Notes under the pieces: model-generated
Seen by the model: the letters and a program-made list of their open reading frames with translations, nothing else
Told to the model about the DNA's origin: nothing
Databases searched by the model: none
Program-made: the position numbers and the translations under genes
Part shown: piece by piece, positions 54,264 through 64,000 of the stretch
Position numbering within the stretch: position 1 is the stretch's first letter
Layout: every line of letters starts with the position of its first letter
Assembly: GCA_030278955.1 (NCBI GenBank)
Contig: JAOANR010000013.1
Span: 39,344,191 to 39,408,190 of the forward strand
Source: Hygrophila difformis
Lineage: Eukaryota; Streptophyta; Magnoliopsida; Lamiales; Acanthaceae
Direction: 5' to 3'
DNA length: 64,000 bases

Positions 54264-55298
54264 TTTAGTAACAGTATCTGGCTCAATAAAATCATCAGCT
54301 TCCAGGTGCGTGATATTATCATTTAATATATCATCATAAGTATCATCGTGGGCATTTTGGTGTGCTTCAACACCTGATCTTTCTTTTCGTTTCGAGGCCT
54401 GATACAGTTCAGCTAAGTGTTTAGCTGTGTGGCATGTTTGAGCCATATGGCCTTTAATTCCACAACGATCACAAATTTCATCATTTTGTTTATGCTTTCT
54501 TGCATAATTTCTTTGTTGTGGTTTGTAAGGCCTTCTGGTATCATATCTGCGATTTTGCTCAAATCGAGGCTTATTTCGATAATTATTTTGACGAGATGAT
54601 TCACCTCTGCCTCGATTGTGATACCGATTTTGGCCACGATCATCATTTTGATTTTTAAAGTGCCCACGATCACGCACATATTTCGATGATTGAGCCGCGT
54701 TCACCTCAGGGAACGGTTTTGCACCTGCGGGCCTAGATTCATGATTTCTCAACAACAATATGCTGTTTTGTTCGGCCAATAATAAGCAGGTGATAAGATC
54801 AGAATATCTCTGAAAACCTTTTTGACGGTATGTCTCACTCAATACTGTGTTTTTAGCATGAAACGTAGAATACGTTTTTTCAAGCATTTCTGCTTCAGAT
54901 ATCTTTTGCCCACATAATTGCAATTGGGCCGTAATTTTGAACACAGCGGAATTATATTCCCGGACTGTTTTGAAGTCCTGAAGTCTCAGGTTTGTCCAGT
55001 CATCAAGGGCTTTTGGAAGCACCGTCTTTTTAAGATTATCATATCTTTCTTTCAGCTTTTCCCACAATGCCAGTGGGGATTCCACAGTCACGTACTCCAT
55101 TTTAAGTGCCTCTTCGATATGATGGCACAAGAAAATCATGGCTTTTGCCTGATTTTGATGGCTGGGATTTTTGCCTTCAGCAATAGTATCTTCCAGACCC
55201 ATTGAAGTAAGATGCATTTTTACATCTCGGGCCCAGGACATATAATTGCTTCCTTCAACGGTTAAGGGAGCAAATTCCTGCTTTGCAAGGTTAGCCAT
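54264..55298 (-). pseudogene. Copia 2 gag, C-terminus cut by MITE
   Basis: Starts MANLAKQEFAPLTVEGSNYM at 55298, 77 bases after the LTR. Copia-type gag domain with WARDVKMHLTSMG and LALWEKLKERYDNLK. An arginine/asparagine-rich basic stretch (NRYHNRGRGESSRQNNYRNK) is followed by the zinc knuckle CDRCGIKGHMAQTC (about 54480-54430). The frame runs into the MITE near 54263, so it is no longer fused to the protease. Confidence 0.88.
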
Positions 55299-55375
55299 AA
55301 TCTTATTGAAAATTTAGAAATAAGAGATTATACCTCAAATGATAATCTGGACAGAGTCTCCTCGTGCTGATAACG

Positions 55376-55762
55376 TGTTATAGAAATAACTATCTTTATT
55401 TATGTATGTGTACAATAAAATGGTATATGGCTTATTAGCTTGTGTTTATAGTGGAAGTATTGTAATGGAAATTGGGATTAAATGATGAAAAAAAGGAAGT
55501 TTAAAAGTGGGATAATAAAATGGATAAAGTGTAATAATTATGGCTATGAAATGAAACAAGTATTAAGCTTGCATAAAATTTTTTCTAACTTCTCAATACA
55601 TTACATAGGCTATTTATAAACTTTTTTATCCTCTCACTATTTACTAACCTCATAATCAAGGCATATACATTTCAATACTTTCACATGTCTAACCTTATGA
55701 TCAAGGCATGAACATGGATGTTGAACACTAGACATTCACATGTTTTGTTTACATGCATAATA
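55376..55762 (-). repeat. 5' LTR of copia element 2
   Basis: 387 bp. Primer-binding site TTATCAGCACGAG follows directly on the minus strand (55374-55362). Confidence 0.94.
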
Positions 55763-55939
55763 GTTACAACTATTATCCTTCTCTGGAATCATATTTCTAT
55801 CTATCTATCTAATCTAATACTATATAAGAGTGGTAGAATTTTGTTCACTACAAGTCGAATTTCGTTCTCTGCCGTTGGATCAGGTATTGAATTAAAATTT
55901 TGGCCGTTAGATTCTTTTTTACATCCTTTTTATCTCCCG

Positions 55940-57992
55940 GAGCCCTAGCAGCATTGGTCACTTCCTTCGCATCCACTCTCCCTCTCCCCACGCATTTCCT
56001 GCGTTTCTCATTTCCTTCCACTCCGCCGTCCTTCGCCTCCGCCGTCGCCGCCGCCGCCGCCGAGCTCTCTCTTCATTTCCGCGACCTTCAGGTAATTTCG
56101 GCCTTCTATTCATCCAATTTTTCTTTCTGGGCGTGTTGGGTTTGAAATTCAGGGTTCTCTAGGTGAGGCATCGTGATGGGGATGGCGTCGCGCTGGGGAC
56201 GACTTGGCGCGGCTTAGCATAAGATTACCTCCAAAGAGGGGTGTCTTTCTACAATTATTCCTTCGTTCGGTTGTCTTTGCTGCGTCGTGAGAGGCGGCGG
56301 CCGGAACCAAAAACAAGTCGTCAGTCTAGATTGATTTTGCTATTCATCTAGACACGAAATCTTGAAAACAAGTGATATCGGCCGGAATCCTTGAAAACTG
56401 GTGACCGCTCCAATCGAAAGGTGGATTGGATTTTTAACGGAAGGGGAGGGGTATTGGGTCGGGTAAGGGGATGACTGCCGGCCGGGGGCATAAGGGCCAG
56501 AAAGCCCGTGGGACTATGAAGTTTGGGTTTGAAGGCGGCCAGACGCCACTCCGTCGCCGCCTCCCCAAACTGGGATTTAAGAATCCATTCAGCCTCACAT
56601 TTCAGGTATTTTTTGGGCTTCAGACATTTGCAACAATAATTTTTATGTGATATATTGGTTAATTGGCCCTTAAATTTATGCAACTGCACTTATGCTGCTT
56701 GTTGTCTGCATTTACAGTGTTGTGTCGTTTTACACTTTACATTATTATGGACTTATGGTAGCCTTGACTTCTTCTCCAAGGCCCTTCTAATTTACAGACA
56801 GCCGAGAACGTGGGTGTGTTTGTTGTTGCATTGTGTTTTGCTCCTTGATTAACTAAAATTGATTTTGTGTTGCTTGGATTCACCAGGTGCATGTCTACTT
56901 CATTTTCTTAATGATTATATGGAATTTTAAGCAATTAGGATACAGGGCATCAAAGCATGCTTACCAGTGTGTGACCGGGCAATTGCATATGTTAAAATAG
57001 CAATTCAGACAAATATAGAATGAGTAAGCACACACTGGAAGAATCTTAACCTTTTACAAAGACATAATTTTTCTTCCGTGCTTCAGTTTGATTAGAGTTT
57101 TCAAAATTTCTACCCCATCTTTCTGATATAAAACATTTTGGCTTTTTACCAATCAATTTTTTGTTCAGATTCTATGTAGCATTGTGCAAGTAGGGGGCAC
57201 TAAAGAAATTGAGAGTTTGGACCTTGAAACTTTTATGGTTTTTGTGGGTCGTATTTCCTTCAAATCTACTTAAGCGCTGGTTACATTTCTGATGAAACTT
57301 GGTCCATTTCTGAACTATTGATTCTTATTCGTTGTTAATGCTATCATACGATTTCAGAATTTTATAAATTTTTCTCTTTAACCAGCAAGTACACATCCTA
57401 TTGCAGTTTCTTTCATTTCGTTTTTCTAAATATGGATATAAAAAGTGTTGTATATGCATTCCTACTTAATATGAGTGAAGCGTATCTGTATCGCTCATCT
57501 ATCTCCATTCATCATTTTTTTTATATTTAGTATTTCATTAAAGTTTATCATCTTAGTTGATAAGCATTCCTTGATCTGAAGTTTATGAATAAAACTAGAA
57601 CTTAATTTAATAATCAATGATGCTGAAAATGAACTGGAAGGGATTCTTGAATGAGGAACATGCTATATAATCGGGGATGATTGTGGTTGTGGACTTGTGG
57701 GTGTAATGTAACTGTTCCATTTTGTGATCTCATTATTGTTTAGGACTTAGACAGCTTGTGTGTGATTAATTCATAAGTCAAACCACCTTCTCATTCATCT
57801 TTCGGGAACGGGGGGAGTGCCCCTCTGTTTACTTGATTAGCAAAACAGGATGTGATACCTCACATTCATTTGGCATGCAGAACTAATTTTCGAATGTGTT
57901 CTCTGCAGCCAGTTGGACTGGGAAAAATTGCAAAGCTGATAAATGCAGGGAAGATTGACTCTTCTGAACTGATCACAATGAAAACCCTCAAG
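55940..57992 (+). pseudogene. Partial gene for mitochondrial ribosomal protein L15
   Basis: Fragment of the nuclear gene for a mitochondrial large-subunit ribosomal protein (uL15 family). Exon a, 56438-56605, encodes [20 protein letters not shown] and then [20 protein letters not shown] up to SLTFQ. After an intron (GT 56606, AG 57907-57908), exon b, 57909-57992, encodes PVGLGKIAKLINAGKIDSSE and ends LITMKTLK before GT. These are the conserved glycine-rich and central parts of L15. A serine/alanine-rich first exon (about 55940-56091, with GT at 56092) may be the presequence. A TAA directly upstream of exon a (56435-56437) and the absence of all later exons show it is a non-functional 5' part. 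Confidence 0.85.
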
Positions 57993-59105
57993 GTATATGT
58001 GTAGTAGTTTCTACATAACTCCTTCACCTTCGTTGTTTGCTTAGTAAAATGCGCTGTTCTATTAGAGTAAACACTTACACTTGCATTTGCTTAGTAAACT
58101 AAAATTCTAGATTCGCCTTTTTATCATCCTGCCCAAAAAGGTCTAGAGCGGTGAGTGGTAAGTGACTTGTCTTCCCTTCTGATGATATTTGCTGATTTCT
58201 TTTTTTTTTTTTTTTTTTTGCTTCCAACGAAATCTTTGGGCAGTATTCGACTATTGGGATTGTTTTATTACTGAATTTGTTTGTGGTTTTTTGTTGGGTG
58301 GATTTTTCGCTGGCTTAGACTTGGAGTTGTCGATAATTAATTTTCTTAAAATGGATTCGGTTTTTGGATAATTCTTTGATTGTTAATTTCAGTGTCTCTG
58401 AACTGTAAATTAAAATCTTCAGTATTGTTTGTACTAAAACTTGGATTGATTCTGTATTGTTATTAAGAGCTTGATGCACAATAGTGGAAAATCATTTAGC
58501 CTCATATTCTCAAATAGTATCTGGTGTTGATGGTAGAACTCTTATGGTTGACTCGGAAGGATTGTTGAGTATAGAAAGCAAGGTTATGAAATGTGATTGG
58601 TGGATTAGGGCGATGATGAATTTGTGGTAACTCAGAAACTTAGGTGCAAAATTCCACTGATGAGAGACTTTTATTATTCACGAAACCAATCAAACGGGGC
58701 CTTAGTTTCTACTTTCTTCCTTCTTGGTACGGCGCCTTAGATAGTTCCTTTTTGGTGTATGACCTAAACACCTCCCTTCCGGACATCTTTTCTATCTTCT
58801 TTTGCCTTTAAAGTTTTTGGAAATTTTTGTTGTAGTTATTTTTAGCCTAAGTTCTTAGTAAAACAATTCTTTACTTAATCAGAGTTTCCTGGAGTGTTGT
58901 GCGCTTTGTAGACTTTCATATCTTCTCTTCTTACATGGAAATGAATTCTTTTTGGGATGCAGTTCCATGTGGGTGTGGCGTCTTGGTAATTCTATCAAGT
59001 GATACAAAGAACCAACTGAACCTGTGATGTCCAGTGCTCAAAGTTGTGCTGTTGTGACTGTGGCTTAAGATGCTATCTATTGACAGTGACGTTGGCGTTG
59101 GAAAC

Positions 59106-60037
59106 ATGGGCTTCGCTTTTAGCAAATTGGAGCTGGACTTTGGGCTTCTTGATGGTTCCAGTTCGAACCAAGATCTTGTCAGTAGCCCTCGGCCCAATAG
59201 GCAGTTGAACTCATCAGACACTGATATTGTGCAGCTGACAACACTTCGTTCAGGACCTCAAGAGAGTTATAGCCGAGTTCTTCCAGGGAAGCGTAAGTTT
59301 TCTGTTTCAACTGTTAACATGTTGGCTGGACGGGAAGCAAATGTTTCAGGAAGGGGGAAGTTCTCATCACGGGATCGTTGCCATGTTCTGAGTAAATACT
59401 TGCCAGTTAATGGTCCATAGGTTGTGGACCAAATGTCCACTAGGGCCAATGTCTCACAATTTTCCTCCGATGGCTCTCATTTTGTTGCTGCATTTCAGGT
59501 ATTTATGGCCTCTGCCATAAGGGGATTGTGGCATTGAATTACAAAAATTCCTAGATTAGGCATTCAAATTGGATTTTATACTCAACTTTGAGTTTTGAGG
59601 AATGCACACTTATGATAAATAAAAGGGCTTCAATGTTATTGCTTGATTGATATTATTTGTTGATCTGTGATCTTGAAACTATCAAGTTTTTGTGACATTG
59701 AATTTCCTGAAACAGGGAAGTCAAATTAGAGTATATGATGTTGACAAAGGATGGAAACTTCAGAAGAACATTCTTGCCCAGAGTTTGAGATGGACTATCA
59801 CCAACACATCCCTTTCGCCTGATCAACGATACCTTGTGAGTACTTTTCTTACTTTATTGTTCTTTCCCCTACCTTTTCTCTGTTCTTTATTTATTTATCT
59901 TACAATTTTTATTTTTTATTTTTTTTTGTGGTATCATTTTATGCGAAAATTGGTTGCAGGTCTATGCCAGCATGTCGCCAATTGTCCACATTGTGAATGT
60001 TGATTCTTCCACAAGGGACTCTCATGCAAACATCACT
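59106..60037 (+). pseudogene. LEC14B: Partial LEC14B-like WD40 gene with nonsense codon
   Basis: N-terminal part of a LEC14B/DCAF11-type WD40 protein. Exon 1 from ATG 59106 (MGFAFSKLELDFGLLDGSS) contains LTTLRSGPQESYSRVLPGKR, MLAGREAN and SKYLPVNGP, then a TAG at 59418-59420, then VVDQMSTRANVSQFSSDGSH to the donor after 59498. Exon 2 is 59716-59835 (GSQIRVYDVDKGWKLQKNIL). Exon 3 is 59960-60037 (VYASMSPIVHIVNVDSST). All introns have GT/AG. Later WD40 exons are missing. In intact proteins of this family the WD40 propeller serves as a DDB1-CUL4 substrate receptor. This copy cannot make it. Confidence 0.88.
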
Positions 60038-60725
60038 GTATGATCAAATTCTATTTGTCTTTTACACATGAAGTTGTGTGCAACATTATGGCTAGACCTT
60101 AGCATATCTAAATGAAAATTACAACAGTAGGTACAAGTATAACTGGTGTCACTCGAGTTACAATATATTTGGGATGTTTGCCTTCAAATTTTCTTTGTAT
60201 TTGAGATGTTTCTTACCTTCAAAATTTCTTTCCATAATTCCTTCCAAAATTTATTTAGAACTGTAAGTTCACGCAAAAAACAATTCTCCCTGGAGAAGGC
60301 ATTAATGTGGACATGGATTCCTCATTTAAAAAAATAGATGGTTTATCAGTAGAATGTACCGTGCGATGTCTTAAGAAGTCGTGAACTTCTGCTCGTGTAT
60401 GACACCTTGATATTTGCACATTATATAATCTGATTTTCTAAGGCCCTTCAATAGATTCTACTGTAGAACTCTTTATTTTCTAATTATACATGTTGGTTGA
60501 TTCTTTACCTCATGAGACTATGTAGTATAATTTTTTTAGTGAATGGACGAGCAGAACACACTCATCTAGACAAAATTCTGCAGGACTTTTTCTGATCACT
60601 TGTACCGTTGTGATTCACATTTCATCTTGTTTTGATCTTTTTCTTCGTAAGCCTAACAATTTCTTCCGTAGAAATTTGTGTTTTCTTTTGTTTTTGGAGG
60701 TTGATTTTGAGTTTCCTGTTTAACT

Positions 60726-61569
60726 TTTGACAATTTTAGGGGGTGGAGGGAAAGATGAAATGTCTGGAAAGTTATGGGGGCTTGTGCAGGGCCTTTAGAG
60801 GGGGGGGGGGGGGGGGTTATGAAAAAGAACTTGAACATATAGAGCAGGTAAGAACCATATATTGGTTGCTCTTTCCTGCCAATATTTTTGCTTTGTAAGA
60901 TTAGTAACGAGCTTCAAGCCAATATACGTAATACATATATTTCAATTTTTATAAACACTAAAAATATTATAGGGGGCCGATGTAAGTAACAAAATACTTG
61001 CAGTTAATAAAAGTGAGTTAATGAAGTGTAAGTAACAAAATATACCAGAATATGATAGGGGGCCGATGGGAAATCGAACCACACCCACAAAGTGAGTTAA
61101 TGATATCCAATTTATTTGGGAGGTGAAAGTAGGCAATTCCATATTTTTTTTGATACGAATGAGTATAGTACAGAGTAACAAATTATTCTTTGGGAGGTGA
61201 AACAAATTAGGTGTACTTACACAAATTAACTGGAGGTGAAAGAATATTGTGGCAATACTCCAGCAGCACACCCACAAAGTGAGTTAATATGGAGGTTCGA
61301 TTTCCCATCGGCCCCCTCCAGTTAATACTTGCAGTTTTTGTGTTGTAACAAAATATACCAGATTTGTTAAAATCGTTAGGGGCGGATTATTCTCAAAAAA
61401 AAAAAACAACATCCTGATTGAAATTCTGTTGGAGCGAAAACTGAATCAGATTTTTTGATAATACTTCAAAATGCAGCAAGGGAAAACAGAAAAGGAGTTC
61501 AGTTATATTCAGTCCATGAAGGTTCAAGAACTTGTTCAGGAACTCAGATTCTTGACAAAGAAGCAGAAG
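60726..61569 (+). pseudogene. Two exon-like pieces of an unrecognised gene
   Basis: 61477-61569 is bounded by AG and GT and encodes 31 in-phase codons (QGKTEKEFSYIQSMKVQELV, then QELRFLTKKQK), a charged, helical segment. A possible preceding exon ends at about 60847 (YEKELEHIEQ before GTAAGA) and contains an 18-base G run (about 60800-60817) that destroys the frame. I do not recognise the family. Confidence 0.35.
60941..61330. repeat. Inverted and direct repeat cluster, SINE-like word
   Basis: AGGGGGCCGATGGGAAATCG (about 61059) reappears inverted as CGATTTCCCATCGGCCCCCT (about 61297-61317). CACACCCACAAAGTGAGTTA occurs directly twice (about 61081 and 61265). The inverted word includes GGTTCGATTTCCC, which resembles a tRNA/SINE B box. 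It could be a rearranged SINE or a small foldback. Confidence 0.45.
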
Positions 61570-62377
61570 GTGAAATCTTCAGGGTGCACTTAAAAATAAA
61601 GGCACAAGATTAAACTCACAAATACAACATGATAGAATATATCTTACGATGGCAATATCAGGTTCAATTGGAGATTTGAAGTTTTCATATTTCACTTCCC
61701 AGATTTAAAATTATGTCATCCCATGGTTTGTACAGTGTATTCCAACATGTGTTTTCAGGCAATGAAATTTGAAACCAGACTCAAATTGATGCACAAAGCA
61801 ACTACAAGTTGAATTGGGACTTAAACCACATATTAAGTAGCAATGTGCTTTGTTCAGATTATTTTGAGCTTAGTTTTCTACAGCTTTTCCTTGTTGTACA
61901 AGGTTTAAAGTACGGAAGTTAAGTACATTTATACGCTCTTTCAATGAAGATTCTTGTTGATACAATCATTTTTCCCTTGCAAGTTTTGCTATTTATCACT
62001 GATTCTGAAGTATGCATCTTGGTTAGTTTTTGTAAACCATTCTCAGTGATGTTTTGGAAAACTTTATACATGTATGTTTAGTATATATTGATAGTAACCT
62101 TTTAAAAGTTTCTACTGAAGGATACTGCTACATCATTATATTCTTAATTCCTTTTGTATGCTCATATATTGCTAGGATCCTCTGTAAATTTCGAAAGACA
62201 CTGCCACATCATTTTATTTTCTTTTCCTTGGAGACACTTTCTAATATTGGACTTCAGCATGGACAACTGAATCTTCTTGTTTTGCTTCCCTATGTTGAAG
62301 TTTCTAGGCTTTGCACAATTATTTTCCCCATATGTCCTTGACAAGAGCTTATTGTATCTTTGTGTGCCTTTAAGCAG

Positions 62378-62912
62378 GAGCGGAGGCGTGCTGCTTTAGA
62401 AGAGCAGCACCGTGTCCAAGAACTGGCTTCAAGGCCGCTTCCTGAACCTGAAGATAACTTTGAGAGAAATGCCATTAAAGTCATGGGAGCCATGGTTAAC
62501 TTGCGCGATGAAGTTAACCTTGATACCCAGGTGGGCTCACAATTGACTATATTATTTCTTTCCTTTCCCTTCAACCATATCAAAATATGAAACATTGTTG
62601 TTGTTGCAAAATTAGCATGTTATACCATTTAAACCCTTGGAAACAGGTATACTGATGGCATGATAAATATCGTCCAAGAAAGCCTAAGTACTTTAACAGA
62701 GTTCACACCGGATATGAGTGGAACAAGTACAACCAAACTCATTACGATCATGATAACCCACTCCCCCAAAGTCGTGCAGGGATACAAGTTCAATATTTTT
62801 TACCCATATCTTGTTGATAAATCGAAAGCTCCAACTTACACCATTGAGAGAGATGGAGACAGTTCTGAAACTTGCATAATAAGGTTTCATGCTGGAAATT
62901 TGGACAATTAGT
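62378..62912 (+). pseudogene. C-terminal fragment of cactin (nonsense and frameshift)
   Basis: Exon 62378-62530 encodes RVQELASRPLPEPEDNFERN and ends EVNLDTQ. After an intron (GT 62531, AG 62645-62646), the next exon reads VY-stop-WHDKYRPRKPK with a TGA at 62653-62655, then YFNRVHTGYEWNKYNQTHYD. In the C run at about 62759-62768 the frame shifts. It then continues VVQGYKFNIFYPYLVDKSKA and PTYTIERDGDSSETCIIRFH, after which similarity ends at about 62900. This order is diagnostic of the conserved C-terminal domain of cactin, a spliceosome-associated protein. The copy is non-functional and lacks both the N-terminal part and the extreme C-terminus. Confidence 0.9.
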
Positions 62913-64000
62913 AATGCTCATTTTCAATTGCTTTTGTTATTATGCTTATTTAATATCCGCATTGTTATCTTCAGTTCGCAACTCCCCAAATATTGCTTTG
63001 ATAATTGATAGCTATAATGCTATATTACTTAAATTTATACCTTCTATATCATGTGAAGGGCTAATCTGTTCTGAATGAAATTTCTTTGAGTAGTGTACTC
63101 TTACAATATGAAAGTAAAGGCTGGGATGGATGGAATATTAGATTCCAAATTTCCAATTCATGTTTTGGATGTTATTATTTTTTTCTCAGTAAGTGATTAT
63201 TGGAAGTGAGACTACTCTGAAGATTTTTAATGGGTTTGATTTTATCCCTTTTACCTATGAAATGCTTTTTTGCGACTTCTTGAGCTGTCAAACGCAGTAC
63301 CTTGCAGTAATTGGGTGTGATATTATTTGCCTAGCAGTTATACACGGTTTCCAGATGATACAGACTGTTGTCGCTATGTCACAGAAAGATGAGGGCATGA
63401 GCATGCAAAGTTGGAATGAAATAAATTAGTATTCGAGTGAAGCTGGACATTAAATCATTTTCTTGCTGATCACTCATGCAGTTTATTAATACTGTAGAGG
63501 TTCTCAGTAAGGCTTATTTAAACCTAGAATATGTTTTGCTGCTCCCAATTTTAGCATATTTCACATCTGGTTTGTGTTCCCTTTCTCTTCTATCCATTTA
63601 TTTTGGAATTGTACAAAATTTATTTTGAAGAGGATAATTTTTTTAATTATTTTCTTTCACTATTTATGATTTTGTCATACACTTGTATTCTAGGAAATTA
63701 TTTCATTATTTATGAGTGGACCATGCAAAAAGTCATCTTTTTGGCGGTTTTATTTTCTTTTTCCCTTTTTTACTCTTTAACTATCCCTCGGATCATGTGA
63801 TTGGTTGTCAGTTATGAATATGCATTATTTCCTGATAGAAAATACAAATAGTGCATGTTTATTATATGTTAGTAAGGCAGTTAACTATTTGAGACCTTGC
63901 ATGTCTTTTTTTTACCACTTAACTAACACTGGGCTCAAAATATGATTGTAGATGATATTTGTGCTGTTAAGGCTTCAGAACCTGCAGCCTGGCGCAAGAT
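62913..64000 (+). other. Mostly noncoding; possible truncated exon at the window end
   Basis: Intron-like T-rich sequence. From 63952 (after a TAG acceptor-like site) the frame DDICAVKASEPAAWRK runs to the window end. It has the look of an exon, but the family is not recognised and it is too short to call. Confidence 0.3.

Larger units (their letters stand above)
49804..55762 (-). mobile_element. Ty1/copia element 2, recently inserted but disabled
   Basis: 6.0 kb element in minus orientation with TSD GTTAC (49799-49803 and 55763-55767). LTRs of 387 bp (49804-50190 and 55376-55762) differ at one base (50104 G, 55676 T). The minus-strand primer site after the 5' LTR is TTATCAGCACGAG (55374-55362), the class that pairs with an internal part of tRNA-Met in many copia elements. 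The polypurine tract CAAGGGGGAG abuts the 3' LTR at 50191-50200. Gag-pol is broken by a MITE (54001-54263) and two in-frame TAA stops (53614-53612 and about 52714-52712). Confidence 0.93.
55813..64000 (+). mobile_element. Putative gene-capturing Helitron 3 (3' end beyond window)
   Basis: The left end TCTAATACTATATAAGAGTG after an A is a typical plant Helitron 5' terminus. Downstream, on one strand, come intron-containing fragments of at least three unrelated plant genes: L15 (55940-57992), LEC14B (59106-60037) and cactin (62378-62912). An unrecognised exon pair also occurs. None is complete and several carry stops or frameshifts. Serial same-strand capture with introns retained is characteristic of Helitrons. 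The 3' end is not in the window, so this is a proposal; a Pack-MULE-like element or plain segmental rearrangement are alternatives. Confidence 0.5.

Noticed and set aside
60653..60838. Minus-strand frame with a proline run
   Set aside because: It is produced by the poly(G) tract and has no other support.

Overview
The window looks like repeat-dense euchromatin or heterochromatin of a eudicot nuclear genome. It contains plant-type Ty1/copia and Ty3/gypsy retrotransposons, Stowaway MITEs, a PIF/Harbinger transposon, Helitron termini, an endogenous pararetrovirus, and GT-AG intron-split fragments of plant genes (mitochondrial ribosomal protein L15, LEC14B-type WD40 protein, cactin). I see no intact ordinary host gene, no rRNA or tRNA gene and no bacterial feature. 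The species cannot be fixed from the sequence alone.

Layout. 1-1.4 kb: right end of a Stowaway-like MITE, then AT-rich sequence. About 1.48-9.71 kb, minus strand: a decayed but almost full-length caulimovirid genome. Its order is leader ORF, Met-tRNA PBS, ORF1, ORF2, capsid, 30K-type movement protein, two tandem retropepsin domains, RT, RNase H, a C-terminal domain, then a TATA box and AATAAA. A MITE interrupts its capsid gene. 9.7-19.3 kb: small noncoding elements, namely a TIR element packed with GCTGAAATA-type repeats and carrying a MITE, a 5'-truncated LINE with target duplication, another MITE, an ACCG-rich hAT-like element and a 3.4 kb TIR element.

19.3-46.2 kb: two Helitron-type units, each ending in a GC hairpin plus CTRR. 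The first holds a Ty3/gypsy chromovirus (19791-38069, TSD CTTCC). That element's 3' LTR is in turn split by a Sirevirus-like Ty1/copia element (27891-38034, TSD TCATC) with an unbroken 1667-residue gag-pol and an extra 793-residue ORF. Each LTR pair differs at one position, so the nesting is recent. 46.4-49.5 kb: a PIF/Harbinger element with transposase and Myb/SANT-like partner genes, both open after splicing. 49.8-55.8 kb: a second, disabled Ty1/copia element (TSD GTTAC) carrying the same MITE family.

55.8-64 kb: a Helitron-like start, followed on one strand by exon-intron fragments of L15, LEC14B, an unrecognised gene and cactin, with nonsense and frameshift lesions. I read this as a gene-capturing element that runs past the window end. 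The points most worth a second look are the tandem retropepsin and CP-before-MP layout of the viral copy, the accessory ORF of the young Sirevirus, and the multi-gene capture at the right end.
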